Source: Diphasiastrum complanatum (taxonomy: Eukaryota; Streptophyta; Lycopodiopsida; Lycopodiales; Lycopodiaceae). Taken from it: a stretch of DNA of 64,000 nt. Under the pieces are notes generated by a model. That model did not search any database. It saw only the letters and a program-made list of their open reading frames with translations, and was not told the DNA's origin. Each line of letters begins with the position of its first letter. The first letter of the stretch is position 1. This document shows positions 33,121 to 46,000 of the stretch, one piece after another. The position numbers and the translations under genes were made by a program. Where the stretch lies: positions 18,569,303 through 18,633,302 of the forward strand of contig CM055098.1 of assembly GCA_029204225.1 (NCBI GenBank), given 5' to 3'.

Positions 33121-34144
33121 TTGCCCCTCTTGATGTACCCAAGGCCACCTCCCAGTAGAGCCCCATCCTTAACCAAAAATATCCATCTACATAAAGAAAT
33201 TCTTGGGCTCGACGTACCCAAGAAATTCTCAGATTATTCGTTGGGTGATGTTCCCATTGCCCAACTGAAACGCGAACAAACCAGTGAATCATCTTCATTC
33301 AATGGGCCAGCTAAGACCATTCCACTAAATTTAAAAGATCCAGATGAAACCGATGATAGATTCATCCATATAGGAGCCCATCTTGATAGACGCCAACATA
33401 GAAACTTAGAAAAGCTCTTACGAAAATATCGTGCTGTCTTTGCATGGAACTATAAAGAGATGAAAGGTATACCACTTGACATAGCAGTACACTCCATACT
33501 GTTAGAAGATGATGCAAAGCCAGTCCAAGCAAAACCTTACCACTATAATCCGCTTTACAAAGAGAAAATCAAAGAAGATATACAAAGATTAATGGCTGCA
33601 GGTTTCTTTAAGGAAATAGAGCATACAACATGGTTATCCCCCATAGTGGTGGTTCCCAAAAATAATGGTAAGTTACGAATATGTGTGGACCTAAAAGAAC
33701 TGAATGAAATCACAAAGAAGGACCACTTTCCTTTACCATTAACCGATGTTATATTAGAAGAGATGGTAGGAGCCAAGGCAATGAGTTTTTTGGATGACTT
33801 CAGTGGTTATTTTCTTATTCGATTAGATCCAAAAGACATTCATAAGACTACATTTGCCACAGAGTTTGGTACATATGCATATCAAGTAATGCCATTCGGA
33901 CTTTGTAATGCTCCAAGAACATTTCAAAGAGTAATGCAGTTTGCGTTTAAAGATTTACTACATAAGATTTTAGAAATCTATCTGGATGATATCGGTGTTA
34001 AATCTAAAGCTTGTGATCATCTTGATTGTCTTGAAAAAGTTTTAATCCAATGCAGGAAATATGGAATCTCGTTGAAACCGAGAAATGTTAGATTTGGATG
34101 ACACATGGTGTTGTCTTAGGACATATTATATTCAAAGATGGTAT
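33121..34144 (+). pseudogene. Reverse transcriptase of element C
   Basis: One long open frame (326 codons) holds AVFAWNYKEMKGIPLDIAVH, WLSPIVVVPKNNGKLRICVD, MSFLDDFSGYFLIRLD (motif A), MPFGLCNAPRTFQRVM and the YLDD motif C (EIYLDDIGVKSK). A frameshift at about 34100 is followed by THGVVLGHIIFKDGI, cut at 34144 by the LTR. RT copies element RNA into DNA; this copy lacks the thumb and RNase H. Confidence 0.85.
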
Positions 34145-34338
34145 TGTTAGCCAATATTTTCGCACGAAAAATCGGGCTAATATTGAAGCTTAAATTCACA
34201 AAACTGAAAAAAAATCGGCATGTAAAACTCGGTTATTAGAAAATTTTGGCATAAATTTGTCTTAGAATGGGGTCCCAGCCCGCCCCTAAAGTGGCTAGAC
34301 ATGGTAGAGAATAGACTTTTGTAACGGTATTAAGAATC
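34145..34338 (+). repeat. Family B LTR start inserted in element C
   Basis: Begins TGTTAGCCAATATTTTCGC right after RT codons and matches 16846-17050 (including GGGTCCCAGCCCGCC and GTGGCTAGACA). Similarity stops near 34338, where a copia fragment starts; the LTR resumes diverged before 36565. Confidence 0.6.
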
Positions 34339-34339
34339 G

Positions 34340-34951
34340 TCAAGAAATATATTGTATGGTCATAACAGCATCGGAATCTTCAATGGCTGAGCCAATTGCA
34401 GCCATTTGCTCCATAAGATTTTTGAGAGTGTTGATATGAGTTGTAACACTTTTTGCTTCAAACAACTTCAAGTTGAAGAATTTCTTCCTCAAATGTAACT
34501 TTGAAGTAACATCCCTGATATCATGCAGGGTTGCTAGGATGTCCCATGCATCCTTGGCTATCTGAGCATTACGTATGTGAATTATCTTTGTATCTTTGAT
34601 ATTGAGAGTGATCATGGCAAATGCCTTGCCATCTCTCAGTCTCCATTTGTTAATAATGGCTACATCATCTTCTGGCTTGACTTCTGTGTCGTCAACAACG
34701 TCCCACAGTTCCTTGGCTAATAGCATGACCTTCATTTTGAACTTCCAAAGATGATAGTTTCCTCCATCGAGTCTCTCGATTAGAGAAGATGGATCCATTC
34801 TGGCTGAGCGAGATCGTTGGTAGTAACAGCGATTTTGGAATACTATTGACTGCGCGCTTGCTTGAACTTTGTCTTGTTTCAAGTTGAAAATTGATGGTTT
34901 ATCAGATATGATTGACTAATATCGGATTAGAGGAGCTCTGATCAAAACAGA
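34340..34951 (-). pseudogene. copia gag N-terminal fragment
   Basis: MDPSSLIERLDGGNYHLWKF starts the UBN2-type gag domain (Met at about 34800). VMLLAKELWDVVDDTEVKP and NAQIAKDAWDILATLHD follow, to EDSDAVMTI, where it is cut at about 34358. A PBS follows at 34952-34963. Confidence 0.75.
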
Positions 34952-34963
34952 GGCTCTGATACC
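34952..34963 (-). other. copia primer-binding site
   Basis: Minus strand TGGTATCAGAGC (with a further C), exact match to the initiator tRNA-Met PBS, abutting the LTR at 34964. Confidence 0.85.
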
Positions 34964-35580
34964 ATGTCAAAAATTAGTGGGAATGAGCGGAAGCTGATGA
35001 GCGAGCTTGGTGTAGGATCGGGAGCACCACAAACAACAACAAAATATTCAAATTGAATGATTCAGACAAATGTGCAAATGAACAATACAGTAGTGAGACT
35101 GAGAATTTGCACTCTAATTAATATCAACAATGAGTACAATTGTTTGAAGTAATAACTTCAACTGGTTGAGCATGATAACTCTGGCTACAAGAACTTGAAT
35201 AATCAGAAGCAGTTTTTTGATGAAGATTCTAGGATTGATATACAACAAAAATATCTACAACAACCGTCTTGTTGTAGTTACTACAATCTCCTCATTACAG
35301 TTAATGCATGTACAAAGTGGGCGGACTATCAACGAGAAGTCGTTGGGTCGGATTTTATACCGACAGTATCAAAATTTACAAATATCAAAAAAAAAATACA
35401 AAGGACTCAAAAAATATACACTGACTCAAAAAATTACGAATTTTTTGAGTCGATTTGGTATCGAAAATTCGATGCTGAATTTTTCGATCTCCTGCTAAAA
35501 AATTCGAGCCTTCTTTTTCTGGGTTTTGTACAGCTTTCAGGATGCTCATTAATAAATGGATTTAAGACTGAGCAATTCCA
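34964..35580 (-). repeat. 5' LTR of the copia fragment
   Basis: 617 bp between the PBS and TGGAATTGCTCAG (minus-strand start). Same family as the solo LTR at 37410-38152: shared GTGTAGGATCGG-type start (+ strand), AATTGAATGATTCA region, TTTGCACTCT and AGGATGCTCATTA near the end. Confidence 0.7.
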
Positions 35581-36565
35581 ACCGCCTTGATGGAGCCTCG
35601 CTAGCCCTGCCTGGCCTTCGTTGGCCCTATTTCACCCTCGCTGGATCTATACCTGCTCAGTAGATTCGCAAAGGTCTGCCTTGTTGTCTCTTTGTGCCTC
35701 GCTGGCCCTATTTGGATCTGCGGTAAGGTTTTTTAGTTCTCTGATCTCGCTGCCTAGCATAAACGGCAAGTTCAAATGGCTTTTTGAAGATCAAAGGCAA
35801 GGCCACCTTAGAACGAAAGCGGCACTCGTGACTAGTGCCTCTCCGGTTTCCGGCCTTCTATGCGAAACACTAAGGTAATCTATTGTTTCTCCATCTGTCA
35901 TTTGTAATATTAGTTTTTATAGCATTTTCACTCCGCATTTCAGTTGGAATAGGTTTTGCCATTCCATACTGGCTTCCACCATACTGAACGAATGGATTTT
36001 GTAGAGCATTGGTGCATCGATTGTGCATTGTGGTAGGTTAAATAAAGCATTCTGAAGAACTTGGAATTACAATTTTCGCATGCCAATACTATGTACTTAG
36101 TCTTGTACATTAGAAAACTAGTAATTTAAATAGTTTTCCTCATTGGCTACTTTTTGCAAGTAACAAACGAAAAGTTTTGTTTGTTTCGGTAAAGCAATCA
36201 ACCATTTTGTTAGTAGTGAATACTAACATTTCATTATAGAATCATGTATGTTCTTACTCCAATAGGTAGACAATCATATTTCATTTCATGGTAGAGTAGG
36301 CCATTGTGGGTTGCCGTTTACAGTGACTGTGTCTTGATTTGGTGGAATTTAATTTGTCAATCTTTTTGCTAACTAGTATACTCGTAGCTGTGTTAACTGT
36401 TAGAACCGTCAAGTTGAAAATGCATTTTCATTTCACTGTTATGGGGTAGGTGAGAGAGTGAGTTAACCGGGCCTAATCTTTGTGAAACACCAAAGTGGGT
36501 AGTCCACCGGGCATGGCTTAAATACGTCGTCTTGGTTAAGTTGCAGTAGTCACACCAGCCGTTTC
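35581..36565 (+). repeat. Diverged remainder of family B LTR
   Basis: The end part (about 36380-36565) aligns with 19195-19375: AACCGTCAA, TGTGAAACACCA, CTTGGTTAAG and TAGTCACACC in the same order. The start is too diverged to align by eye except a splice-donor-like block near 35870. No ORF supported. Confidence 0.4.
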
Positions 36566-37189
36566 ATGGCGTACATTGCTAGTTAATTTGTACAGTCTAT
36601 TTTTCATGATTTTTTGGATACAACATCACACCTAATTGTGTCCCACTCAGGATAGGGTCAGTTAGGTCCAAAAAACCATAGTCACCATTATATCAATCAA
36701 GGAAACATAACAACGCATCATAGGTACACACTGGCTATGGGCCATTAGGGTTACATTTCTTTAAACTCCATAGCATCTTCACTCCGTTCAAGCACTATGT
36801 TGAAAAACTGGCTATTGCACATCCTGCATTGTAACCACATCTAGAGATGAACTCATCATGCACATTAGGGTGCAGGTTTAGCTCGCTAGTGTGATGTCCT
36901 AAATCTACTGTGTTGCAAGCTGAATGTTTAACTTGTGTGATATTAATGTTGTACTACACATAGTAAGCATAGACCTCTGAACAATATCTTTTCATTTTGA
37001 CTAGTGAGGCACTGTACCCAGCACTTAGTTCAACACTGAATTCACGTACGAAAGGTGGTGTAGCACTGTCTCTTGATGGAGGGGACTACACCAGTAGGTT
37101 GACCACAGTATTTCATGTTGAGAACATTTTTGCAAATTGCAATAGAGCGATGTCGGTACCTACTAGTGAAAATGAACTAGTACTGAGAC
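36566..37189. other. No gene seen
   Basis: No supported ORF or element signal. Confidence 0.35.
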
Positions 37190-37290
37190 AGCCTGTGAGA
37201 TACATAAGTTCTCAACATGTCCTCCATAGTCTGATTAGTTCTCTCAGTCTGGCCATCTGATTCAAGATGATCAGAAGAACTAAAACTAAG
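37190..37290 (-). pseudogene. Ty3 integrase core fragment
   Basis: DHLESDGQTERTNQTMEDML matches the region around the catalytic Glu of gypsy integrases. Only about 30 residues survive. Confidence 0.6.
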
Positions 37291-37327
37291 CGAGGTTTCA
37301 AGCTTATAGAATACAGCTGACCAAAAG

Positions 37328-37333
37328 TGATGT

Positions 37334-37409
<76 letters not shown>
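37328..37409 (+). repeat. Compound (TG)n(AG)n microsatellite
   Basis: About 15 TG units followed by about 26 AG units, ending at the LTR at 37410. Confidence 0.95.
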
Positions 37410-37411
<2 letters not shown>

Positions 37412-38152
37412 TCGAAAATCAAGAGTATGGCTGGCAGCGAAAACTTGAGCGAGAGTGGTCGATGTAGGATCGGAAGCGCCACAATTAGCAGCAGAAATAT
37501 TCAAGATGAATGATTCAAATAAGCGCAAATGAACAATACATTTGTGAGACAAAATTTGCACTCTGATTAATATCAACAACGAGTACAATTGCTTGAAGTG
37601 ATTACTTCAGCTTGATAGTTGAGCGTGATAACGCTGGCAACAAGAAAAAATCTGATTAAAATTGAATTGAGTCTCATAAGATTAATATATATTACAAATA
37701 TCTTCTACTTGCAAAATATCTAATTAGCATTAAATGCTATTTGCTACATTTACTACAGCCGCCTTTGTAGTTGGTAGCCACTTTGGTTATAATAAAAACT
37801 ATGTACAAGTAGGTGAACTGTCATAAAGTCTTCTGACAGTATTTGGATCAACTTTTCCCTGATTGAGGGAATCGATGAGATGTCGAAGTCAATGAAGTCG
37901 ATGTCTTCGATGACTTCGAAGTTAGTTGACGGTTGATAACAAGTCGACGAAGTCGGATTGTTGATGGAGTTGAAGTGGTGGTGTAAGTCGGGTATTTCGA
38001 TGTTGTTTAACTTTGATTATATACACGGAGAAGTCGAAGTCGATAAAGTCGGCAGACTTCAGACTTTGAAGTCAATGGATTCAGACTTCGACATGAATTT
38101 TTTAGGATGCTCATTACTGAATTGATTTGGTCTTGAGCATAGAAATCTAACA
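37410..38152 (-). mobile_element. Solo copia LTR
   Basis: 743 bp, minus-strand TGTTAGATTTC...TTTTCGACA, related to 34964-35580. No internal region on either side. Flanked by AGAGA on both sides, consistent with a 5-bp target duplication inside the GA tract. Contains a GAAGTCGA-rich low-complexity block (37870-38095). Confidence 0.75.
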
Positions 38153-38161
38153 AGAGAGAGA

Positions 38162-38192
<31 letters not shown>
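38153..38192 (+). repeat. (AG)n and (AT)n microsatellite, right part
   Basis: AGAGAGAGAGTG, then about 14 AT units; probably the right half of the tract at 37328-37409. Confidence 0.9.
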
Positions 38193-39426
38193 GGTGCTCC
38201 TCAAATCTCATAACCTTACACAAGCCCTTTTCTACTTACAAAGGATCTATTTATTAGCATAGATCTTCCCATGGAGGTGAGTTGGTGTATTGGGCTTGAG
38301 TTGGGCTTGTCCACTTAGGTTCAACTCAATCTAAATCTCACTAGTCGACAATCACCAAGAAGCATTTACTAGCTTTGGCCTCTTTAAATTAATATTGACT
38401 AATTATTGTTGGTTACACCTTTCTAAGCACTTATTAGTAATTAACAAAGTTGGCAATACATAGTTTTATTTCTTGACACTTGTTATCAAAGAACTTGTAA
38501 CCTCACAACTAATTTGAATGCAAAAGTGTATTTCTATACATCAAAGCATCATAAGAGTGTTAGCTAACGTAGTAACTCAAAAAATGAAAATGGGGGTGGG
38601 CCTCGATTGGAAGGCTTTGTGCCTAGCCCATCAAAGAGATGTTACTTAATGAAGCCTTCTTATATTTACAAGGTTAGATTCATTTAGGTCTTTTTCACTT
38701 GCTAAACACTTTGACTATTCTCTCACTCTCGATTATTAGAATGCATGTTTCATAAGTATGAAAAGCCCATCTGAGCATACAAAGGATACACGCTCAGAAA
38801 TTTTTTTTGACAAAAAGATACATTTTTTTCACATGAGTAAATATGGCCTCCATGCATAGTGTGCAAGTACTTACTATGATTTTGTTTATTGATTTTTGAG
38901 GCTCTATTCATGGTGTCCAGACTCTTATATGAAATTTTTAATATCTTATTTGTTGCAATCTTTAGTTCCTAGCTTAATGCCTCTTTATATAATTTTTAAC
39001 AGCATAGCTTGTCATTTTTCACCTTTGCATAAAACAAGTTGCAAGTACTAACAACACCCTTGATCACATCTACATAAGGTAGGTCAAATAAATTGAGAAC
39101 AAAAAACATACATAGGATGTCATGCAATGAGAAATGGCCAAGTTCAAACAACTAGCTTATTTCATAGTGTACATATGTTTTGCTAATATCCCATAGATTG
39201 ATACAGGAAGCCAATCCAGGGCTTATATTCATTGCAAACAAAACTCCTAGTAACATTTAATATCACCATTTAAGCATTGATGTTGATGCAATGTACATAT
39301 ACTCACATGTTGCAACACACATATACAATCGCTTCACATCCATAGCATGATTACATGACATGTTGGAAAACATATAACTACATCGATTTGAGATGAAAGA
39401 CTCCAAGATAACTTCAAATGAGGTGC
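38193..39426. other. 3' flank of GGH, no gene
   Basis: AT-rich. No supported ORF. It contains the expected 3' UTR of the minus-strand gene to its right. Confidence 0.4.
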
Positions 39427-40470
39427 CTACCAAAAGGCATATGCTTGATCGAAGAATCCTGGCCTGTATAAGAAACACAACAATCATGAAAGAAAGAAAT
39501 TGGCATCTTTAAAGAAAACCACTAGTATGTCAACTCGACTTGTGACTAATGACCAAGAACATATGGAAATCATCAATAATTTCACGATAAGGAACAATAT
39601 TTTTATGACTCCTACATAAAAAGCATGCATAAACTATATCAACTATTATGAAAGTGAACATGTCACTCTTTTAAATTTGAGAGAATTTAAAAAACAAAAC
39701 AAAAAAAGAGTCAATCACTTCCTTGAATCTTCTTATATGAAATCAACATTTGCATCAATTTTCTATGGATTTCCTATATCTACACACTATCTTTTGATAA
39801 GTAGCAATATTAGTTAGGCATGCATATTTGACTAAGGCATTTTTTAATATCACCTATCTTTTAATCTCGTGAGGAGTCACAAGTATTAGTTTTGAAAGTT
39901 TATTTCCACAAATTATTTTATTTAATTTTCCTATTCATATATTTTTTATCTGATTTTCTTTCCATTATTAGGCACTTTAGCTACTTGCATATTGTTGTAC
40001 AACACTCACTCATGCTAGAAAACCTTACCCATTTTTCCCTGCAAATGTAGGAGCATAGTTGTAGATAAGAAGTGCATCCTCTTCTTCCATTGAAGATGGG
40101 CTATGACTTGACTTTCGAGCCTCACTGTTACCAACATTAATTGACCATTTGAGTTGTCCAAGAGAAAATTTTCTAACAACAAAATAAGATGATTTGTGGA
40201 CCTAAGCTATTAAAATAAATGCAAAGTATTCCAAGATATATGTGCACTTTTTACCTCACCAAAAAGTTGGCAACACTTTGTGTGATTTCAATTGCTTCAA
40301 GACTGTGAGGTATTGTAGCAATACCCCATTCAAAGGCATTTTTCTACACATTAAAACATGGGTTAGAAAAAATACTTAACATATATTTTATTTCAAATGT
40401 ATTTATCAATATATTGAAACATAATGAAATCAATAGAAAGAACTAGCTGGAAAGCCAGGAGGTCCTATTT

Positions 40471-40537
<67 letters not shown>

Positions 40538-41872
40538 ATAAAGTTGGGCTAGAATGCATGTAATTTCAGCCTTGCCTCTCCTTCATTGTATAGATAGCTA
40601 GACAAAGGTGCACGCATAGGGATCTATTAAGAAGCAAGTTTCTACATGGAAAATGTAGCCCATACTAGATTAGCTCACATAGTTTAGCCCCCACTAATAG
40701 AGCTATTTGTAATTATTCTTGAGCTAATGAAGGCAGTGTGTGCAATTAACTACCAAATTAGATTTTGGTTCCATAATTAGGATATTGCCCATCTTCAAAC
40801 TCAACATAATGATGATGTCAATAGTCTGTGATAGTTTTTTCCTACTTCACACTCGAAGCATCTAACATGAAGTGATGAAGGGAGTTGTAGCTCAAAAGAC
40901 AGGTAAGCACTAAGAGTGGTGTTGTTGATAGAGATGTCATCAAAGCAAACCAAGACAAGAATCCCAAGCAATGATTCAAGCGCTTTGTTGATGACAATTT
41001 GGAAAGGAGACAATAAATTTGTAATGCCAGAAGTCATTCCATGTCATGTGCCAATCCTATCATTCAATCATCTAATCCATTCATAAACATCATACTAGCA
41101 TGGCAAAAACGAAAACCAAGAAAATCATCAAGAAATCAAGAAACTAGATAGAAGTAGCAAACCATCAAAAAAGGCGGAGTAAGGAAGTGTTATTCATCAT
41201 TATTGATCGCAACACATTGGGCCTAAATCTAGAGCATATGATCAAAGCTCTCATTTTATTTTAGGTAGATGAACTACAAATTACATCAACACATTGGACC
41301 TGATTATCTACGTAACGCTCTTTCACATGTGTATTGTAGACAAGCTACACTAAAGGTGGTAGCTTTTGTAGATTAAATTGGATGTGACTTGTCATGCACA
41401 ACTTGAGGATATATCTACATAAAAGATACACATAATGCTTGGCTTCACTTAGAGCTATCAACAAAAAGAACTTCAAATCAACCAAGTCTTTCTGTGCTTT
41501 CTAGACTATAGAAAAGCATTCCATTATGGTTTTGAGAATGAAATTGAAGCACCAAAAGAGTTGAGACATACAATGGGATAGCTATATGATAAAGTGATGG
41601 CTTGAGTCTACTCTTCTAGTGGTTTTACAACTTATATCTATAGCAAGGTTGCGCTCTTTCCCATGATCTAAGTATGCCTGGAAGTCTCATCATCAGAGTT
41701 TACATAACACAGATCATTTTCCCAAGTCTTCTAGCTGTATAAATGCATAAACGTCATCGATCTTCCTTTAGGTAAAATATCTTGTTTCAGTTTATGCATA
41801 GACATAAACACGATCACTGCTTGGTATTTGAATCGGTTTTGGACTTAGTGAAGATTAATGAAGATATTTTGA

Positions 41873-41924
<52 letters not shown>

Positions 41925-42975
41925 ACAGAAAGAATCGATTGTGAATAGAAGTTTCATTATTATTATGATCATTGATGATACTATCAATGTGTGTGTGTGG
42001 GGGGGGGGGGGGTGTTTTTTTACTATCTAAAAGTTCATACATGCTTTGCAAAGGTGTTAAGGCGTAGTTGGTGGATCTAAATACCAAACTATAATGAAGG
42101 CAAAACCTATTCATAGAAAACAGTTATTGTAGTGAATAGTTGTACCTCAGGATGCCACTGCACTCCTGTTACTGGATACTTGCGTCCTTGAATGGTTGAC
42201 ACATAAAGCTACATGAAAAAGGGACACCAAATATTTGGTCAGATTCATCCATTAGCAGCCTCTAACCGAATTTTATAAAAGAAAAGATGTAGCTGAAAGA
42301 GACGTTTCTGTGAAGTATATCCACAATTGAATCTTTCCATATTTTTTTGTATACGTTAAGCTGTCATTCAAGTGTAGGATCCTACAATATACCACCAGAT
42401 CAAGGAGTGGTTGGCTAGTTCAAATCACAACACTAGCTGATTGTTTCAAATCAAACGCATGTATATTCAGTGGTGGACCTTGTTTTCTTGATCAGGTGTT
42501 GTGGTCAGAACTTCAAAAAAGTCAGCGAGAGGCCCAGTTGCTGACCATTTTTCAGGCGAGACACCCCACTGTCATGGATAAAAAAGACCAACTTCATAAA
42601 GTCAGACCAGTAGTCTCTTAAATCTTGTTTCTGTTCTCAATTCAAATGAGCAAAATATGATTCATCAATTCCTAAAGCTAATTGCAGATGCAGAAAAACA
42701 AGTACCATATCATTGTCTTCTCAAAAAAAAAGTGCATCAGGTTAAAACCTTTCCTGTGTGTTCAAATTAAAGTGTATCTTATGAATCGAAGATGTTCAAC
42801 TTAGCTTTAACGATTTGACCCAGACCTTGTGATTTTCCATTGCAAGGTTTTCATGCGTGATTTTTTGGAGAATATCTTCAGGAAACCTGCAACCGAACAA
42901 GTTTACATCCTGAAAATGATGTCTAAAGCACATACAGAGCTTGTGTGTGTCATCTATATATATGTATGTATGTAC

Positions 42976-43039
<64 letters not shown>

Positions 43040-46000
43040 GAGACAGAGACAGAGACTTCTCATGAAGGCAATGCAAATTTTGGACTGTGGCTCAAAAGAT
43101 AAACTTCTTGTCACGAGTTTGCATTCATTCATAGTGCTTAATACTTAGTATGCTTAGATGACCAAGTTTTCAAGCTTTGAACGTTATGGCTATTGACATT
43201 GGAGTAGTAAAAGTTTCTCCACTCAGAAAATTCAGCTCCTTGCAACTTCTTATTGAAACAGACAATCCAGCCCAAAAAAAAAAAGGCTGCTAAAACCACT
43301 CCAGCATGATACTCTACTACCGATGCCTTTTTAGTCCAAGGCTAGACACTTCATTGGGACATGAGTTGATAAGATGAATTATTTGGCTTGAAAATAGGAT
43401 GAAATCAGATCAGATGAAGGAATACAATTGATGAGGAAGAATTTTGTGAGTTTATAAAAACATCTTGTTGTCTTTCCTAGGGAAAGGTTTCATTAGTTTA
43501 TTTTTTGGTACGGTGAAATAAGTCTTTTGAAATAAACAGGAAAAACCAACAAAAATTGTCTGGCACATGACAGTTCAGGCATATTGTTGTATAATCCATT
43601 CATGCCTTTCAAATTTTGAAGCAAAGGAGTACAAAGAAAAAACAAAGATTGGGTGTCAGCAAATATCAAATTTGAGTATTAGAAAGAGCCAGGAGTGCAA
43701 AGGTTATATTGAGTCATAATCTTTGTAAACACCCATAAATACACGTGTCCAAGGCTTTATGCCACATGGGCATGCATGCTTCAATGTCTGTCAATATGGA
43801 AAATATTAGGCTTTATAATAAAGGAGAGCTGCCTTTTCATTTGAATTTTCTGATAATCTTGTACTGGATAAAACGACACCATACTAGAGGAGAATTTGTT
43901 TGAACCTATTTCACACCTGGTGACATATACCCAAGTTAGAAGAAATGCCAACTCGATCTGCAGTGCATGAGAATACTTACCATGAAAACATGCTCTGCTG
44001 CTTTGCTAAGTCACTGGAGAACAGGAGAGGAGCTGGCTGTGCTAAAGCTTTGAACTCTTCCATTAGGTGATGATCCTGACAAGTAAACAAATCAAGTTCA
44101 TAAGAGACACAGTTATCAGTTAGAAATGGTCAACTCATTGCCTTTTGAAGGTTACAAAGGCATTGATTGCATTCTTCATGATTATACTAACTAGTGTGGA
44201 CAAAATTACACTAACTCTAGCAATCTGAAGAAGCAGATATTGAAGTTTCCTATGTGCTTAGTGGAGCAACATTGAGGTGCTGAAATGAGATTCAAGTTGC
44301 AAAGAAAATACAATATGCAAATAGAAAGGGGTTGGTAAAACTTCGGAACATTAATTAAGATTATTCATTTTGGTTGAGTTCCTGCCAAACCCTTTGCATC
44401 ATCGATAAATTCCTCGTTAAACATATGAATTTAAGTTAAAAACGCAGCCAGCATCAACATGATATGCAGGACATATGAACATCAGGCTATTTTTGGATAG
44501 GTAGACAAGGCACACCAAACCCAAGTCTACCATCTATGAGAAGTAACAAAATCTTGAAGTAAAGAAAATTGTCACACTTTATGCGACATCAAAAACTCCC
44601 GCTAGCATTACCTGATTTGGAGCTGACCTACACTTGGTCAGTTTATCTAGTAATATGTTTAGTACACTAAAACCTAGGTTAATTTGTTTGCCTAGAAGTT
44701 GTAGATTGGCTGATGTTTTTCCCATATACATAGAATGAGTTTCAGCAATACAAAAATCTTTGAACCAATTCCTGAAGCATTTAAGAGTTTGTCATCTATA
44801 TACATTCTGAGATTGGTAACAATGGCGAGCTTTCAACCCTTAAACAAGTCTCAATGTTGAACTCAAGGTACATTTGTCCATTTATCAACAAGAAGACTTC
44901 CAAGCATAAGGCTTTAGCTTACCAAGGGGACATTTCTACTTAGTTGTTATACATCTTTTTGAAAGATACCTTTCAGTTAATCAATCTATAAAAGTTCTTA
45001 TTATAATCATATTGACCTTGCTATGTATGACCAATAAAAGTCAATAGAAGAATGATGAAGATGTGTACTAAAAGACTTCTTGTTAAAGATGAAAATTAGT
45101 AGCACTATTTTTTTCTAAGCCATTTCTTACATAGAACATGGTTTTCTTTTATAATCGCACCTATCATTTGTTATATAAAAACCGAATATCCTTGCATGAG
45201 ATTTCTTTCCCTTGACAGATCATCCTTGCAATTGAAAGTAAATCTTGGCCTTCAAGGAGAGCATATCTAAGCAAAGTCTTGCAATTATATGGACTTTTCA
45301 AATGAATCTCAAACAAAGTAAACATTTAGTCTTAGGTCACTTTATTGATCCAACACTTCACACGAAAATCTAATAGATAAAGACTATCCTGATTTTTTAA
45401 TTTGACTTTATTTGTAGGCTCCTGTAGATATAATCCCAAATTCCAATAGTACCATGAGAGATAGTATCCCCGATCTGTTTCAGCCATAGTCGTAATATCC
45501 CAAAAGCATTCAGGTGCTTTGGCCCATTGAGATGGTAAATTGTGAGCCAAGGAGAAAGGTCAAAGAAAGCACTACATTGCACTTTAACAAAAAGAAGCAC
45601 AAATTTTGTAATGAAAGATGTCAAATTGATAAAACATCGTCTAGTAGACGTTGTGAACAAATTGTTATCATTAACATAGATTTACTGATAAAAAGTTTGT
45701 GTCATATGCATAATCATGATGTGGCAAACAAAAGAAGCCATCTATGTATGATACATGAACTAAATAGCAATTTCAAATAAGATAGGATAAAATAAAACTT
45801 TGTTCACAATATGCACACTCCCTCAATATAAGTCCATTTTTTGTAGGAAGCAATAGAAAACAAGCTTATGCTCAAGTCAAAAGTTGAGGAAGAATATCGA
45901 GATTATGTAGGTTTGATAAATTCTCAACTGACATGAAATGCTTTTCCAAGTTTAGATAGTAGACACCAAGAAGACATAGCAAAATTGATGCCACTTTTTG

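Larger units (their letters stand above)
30152..34144 (+). mobile_element. Ty3/gypsy element C, plus strand, truncated
   Basis: gag (30152-30994 and zinc knuckles to about 31540), protease region (about 32050-32310) and reverse transcriptase (33121-34144) lie in order with many stops. It ends exactly where a family B LTR starts (34145); RNase H and integrase are not found on the other side. Confidence 0.7.

Noticed and set aside
37177-37588. Ser-Leu and Thr-His repeat ORFs
   Set aside because: Translation of AG/TG microsatellites; only the short integrase fragment is kept.
42829-43148. ORFs with Arg-Gln-Thr-Asp repeats
   Set aside because: Translation of the GACA microsatellite in a GGH intron.
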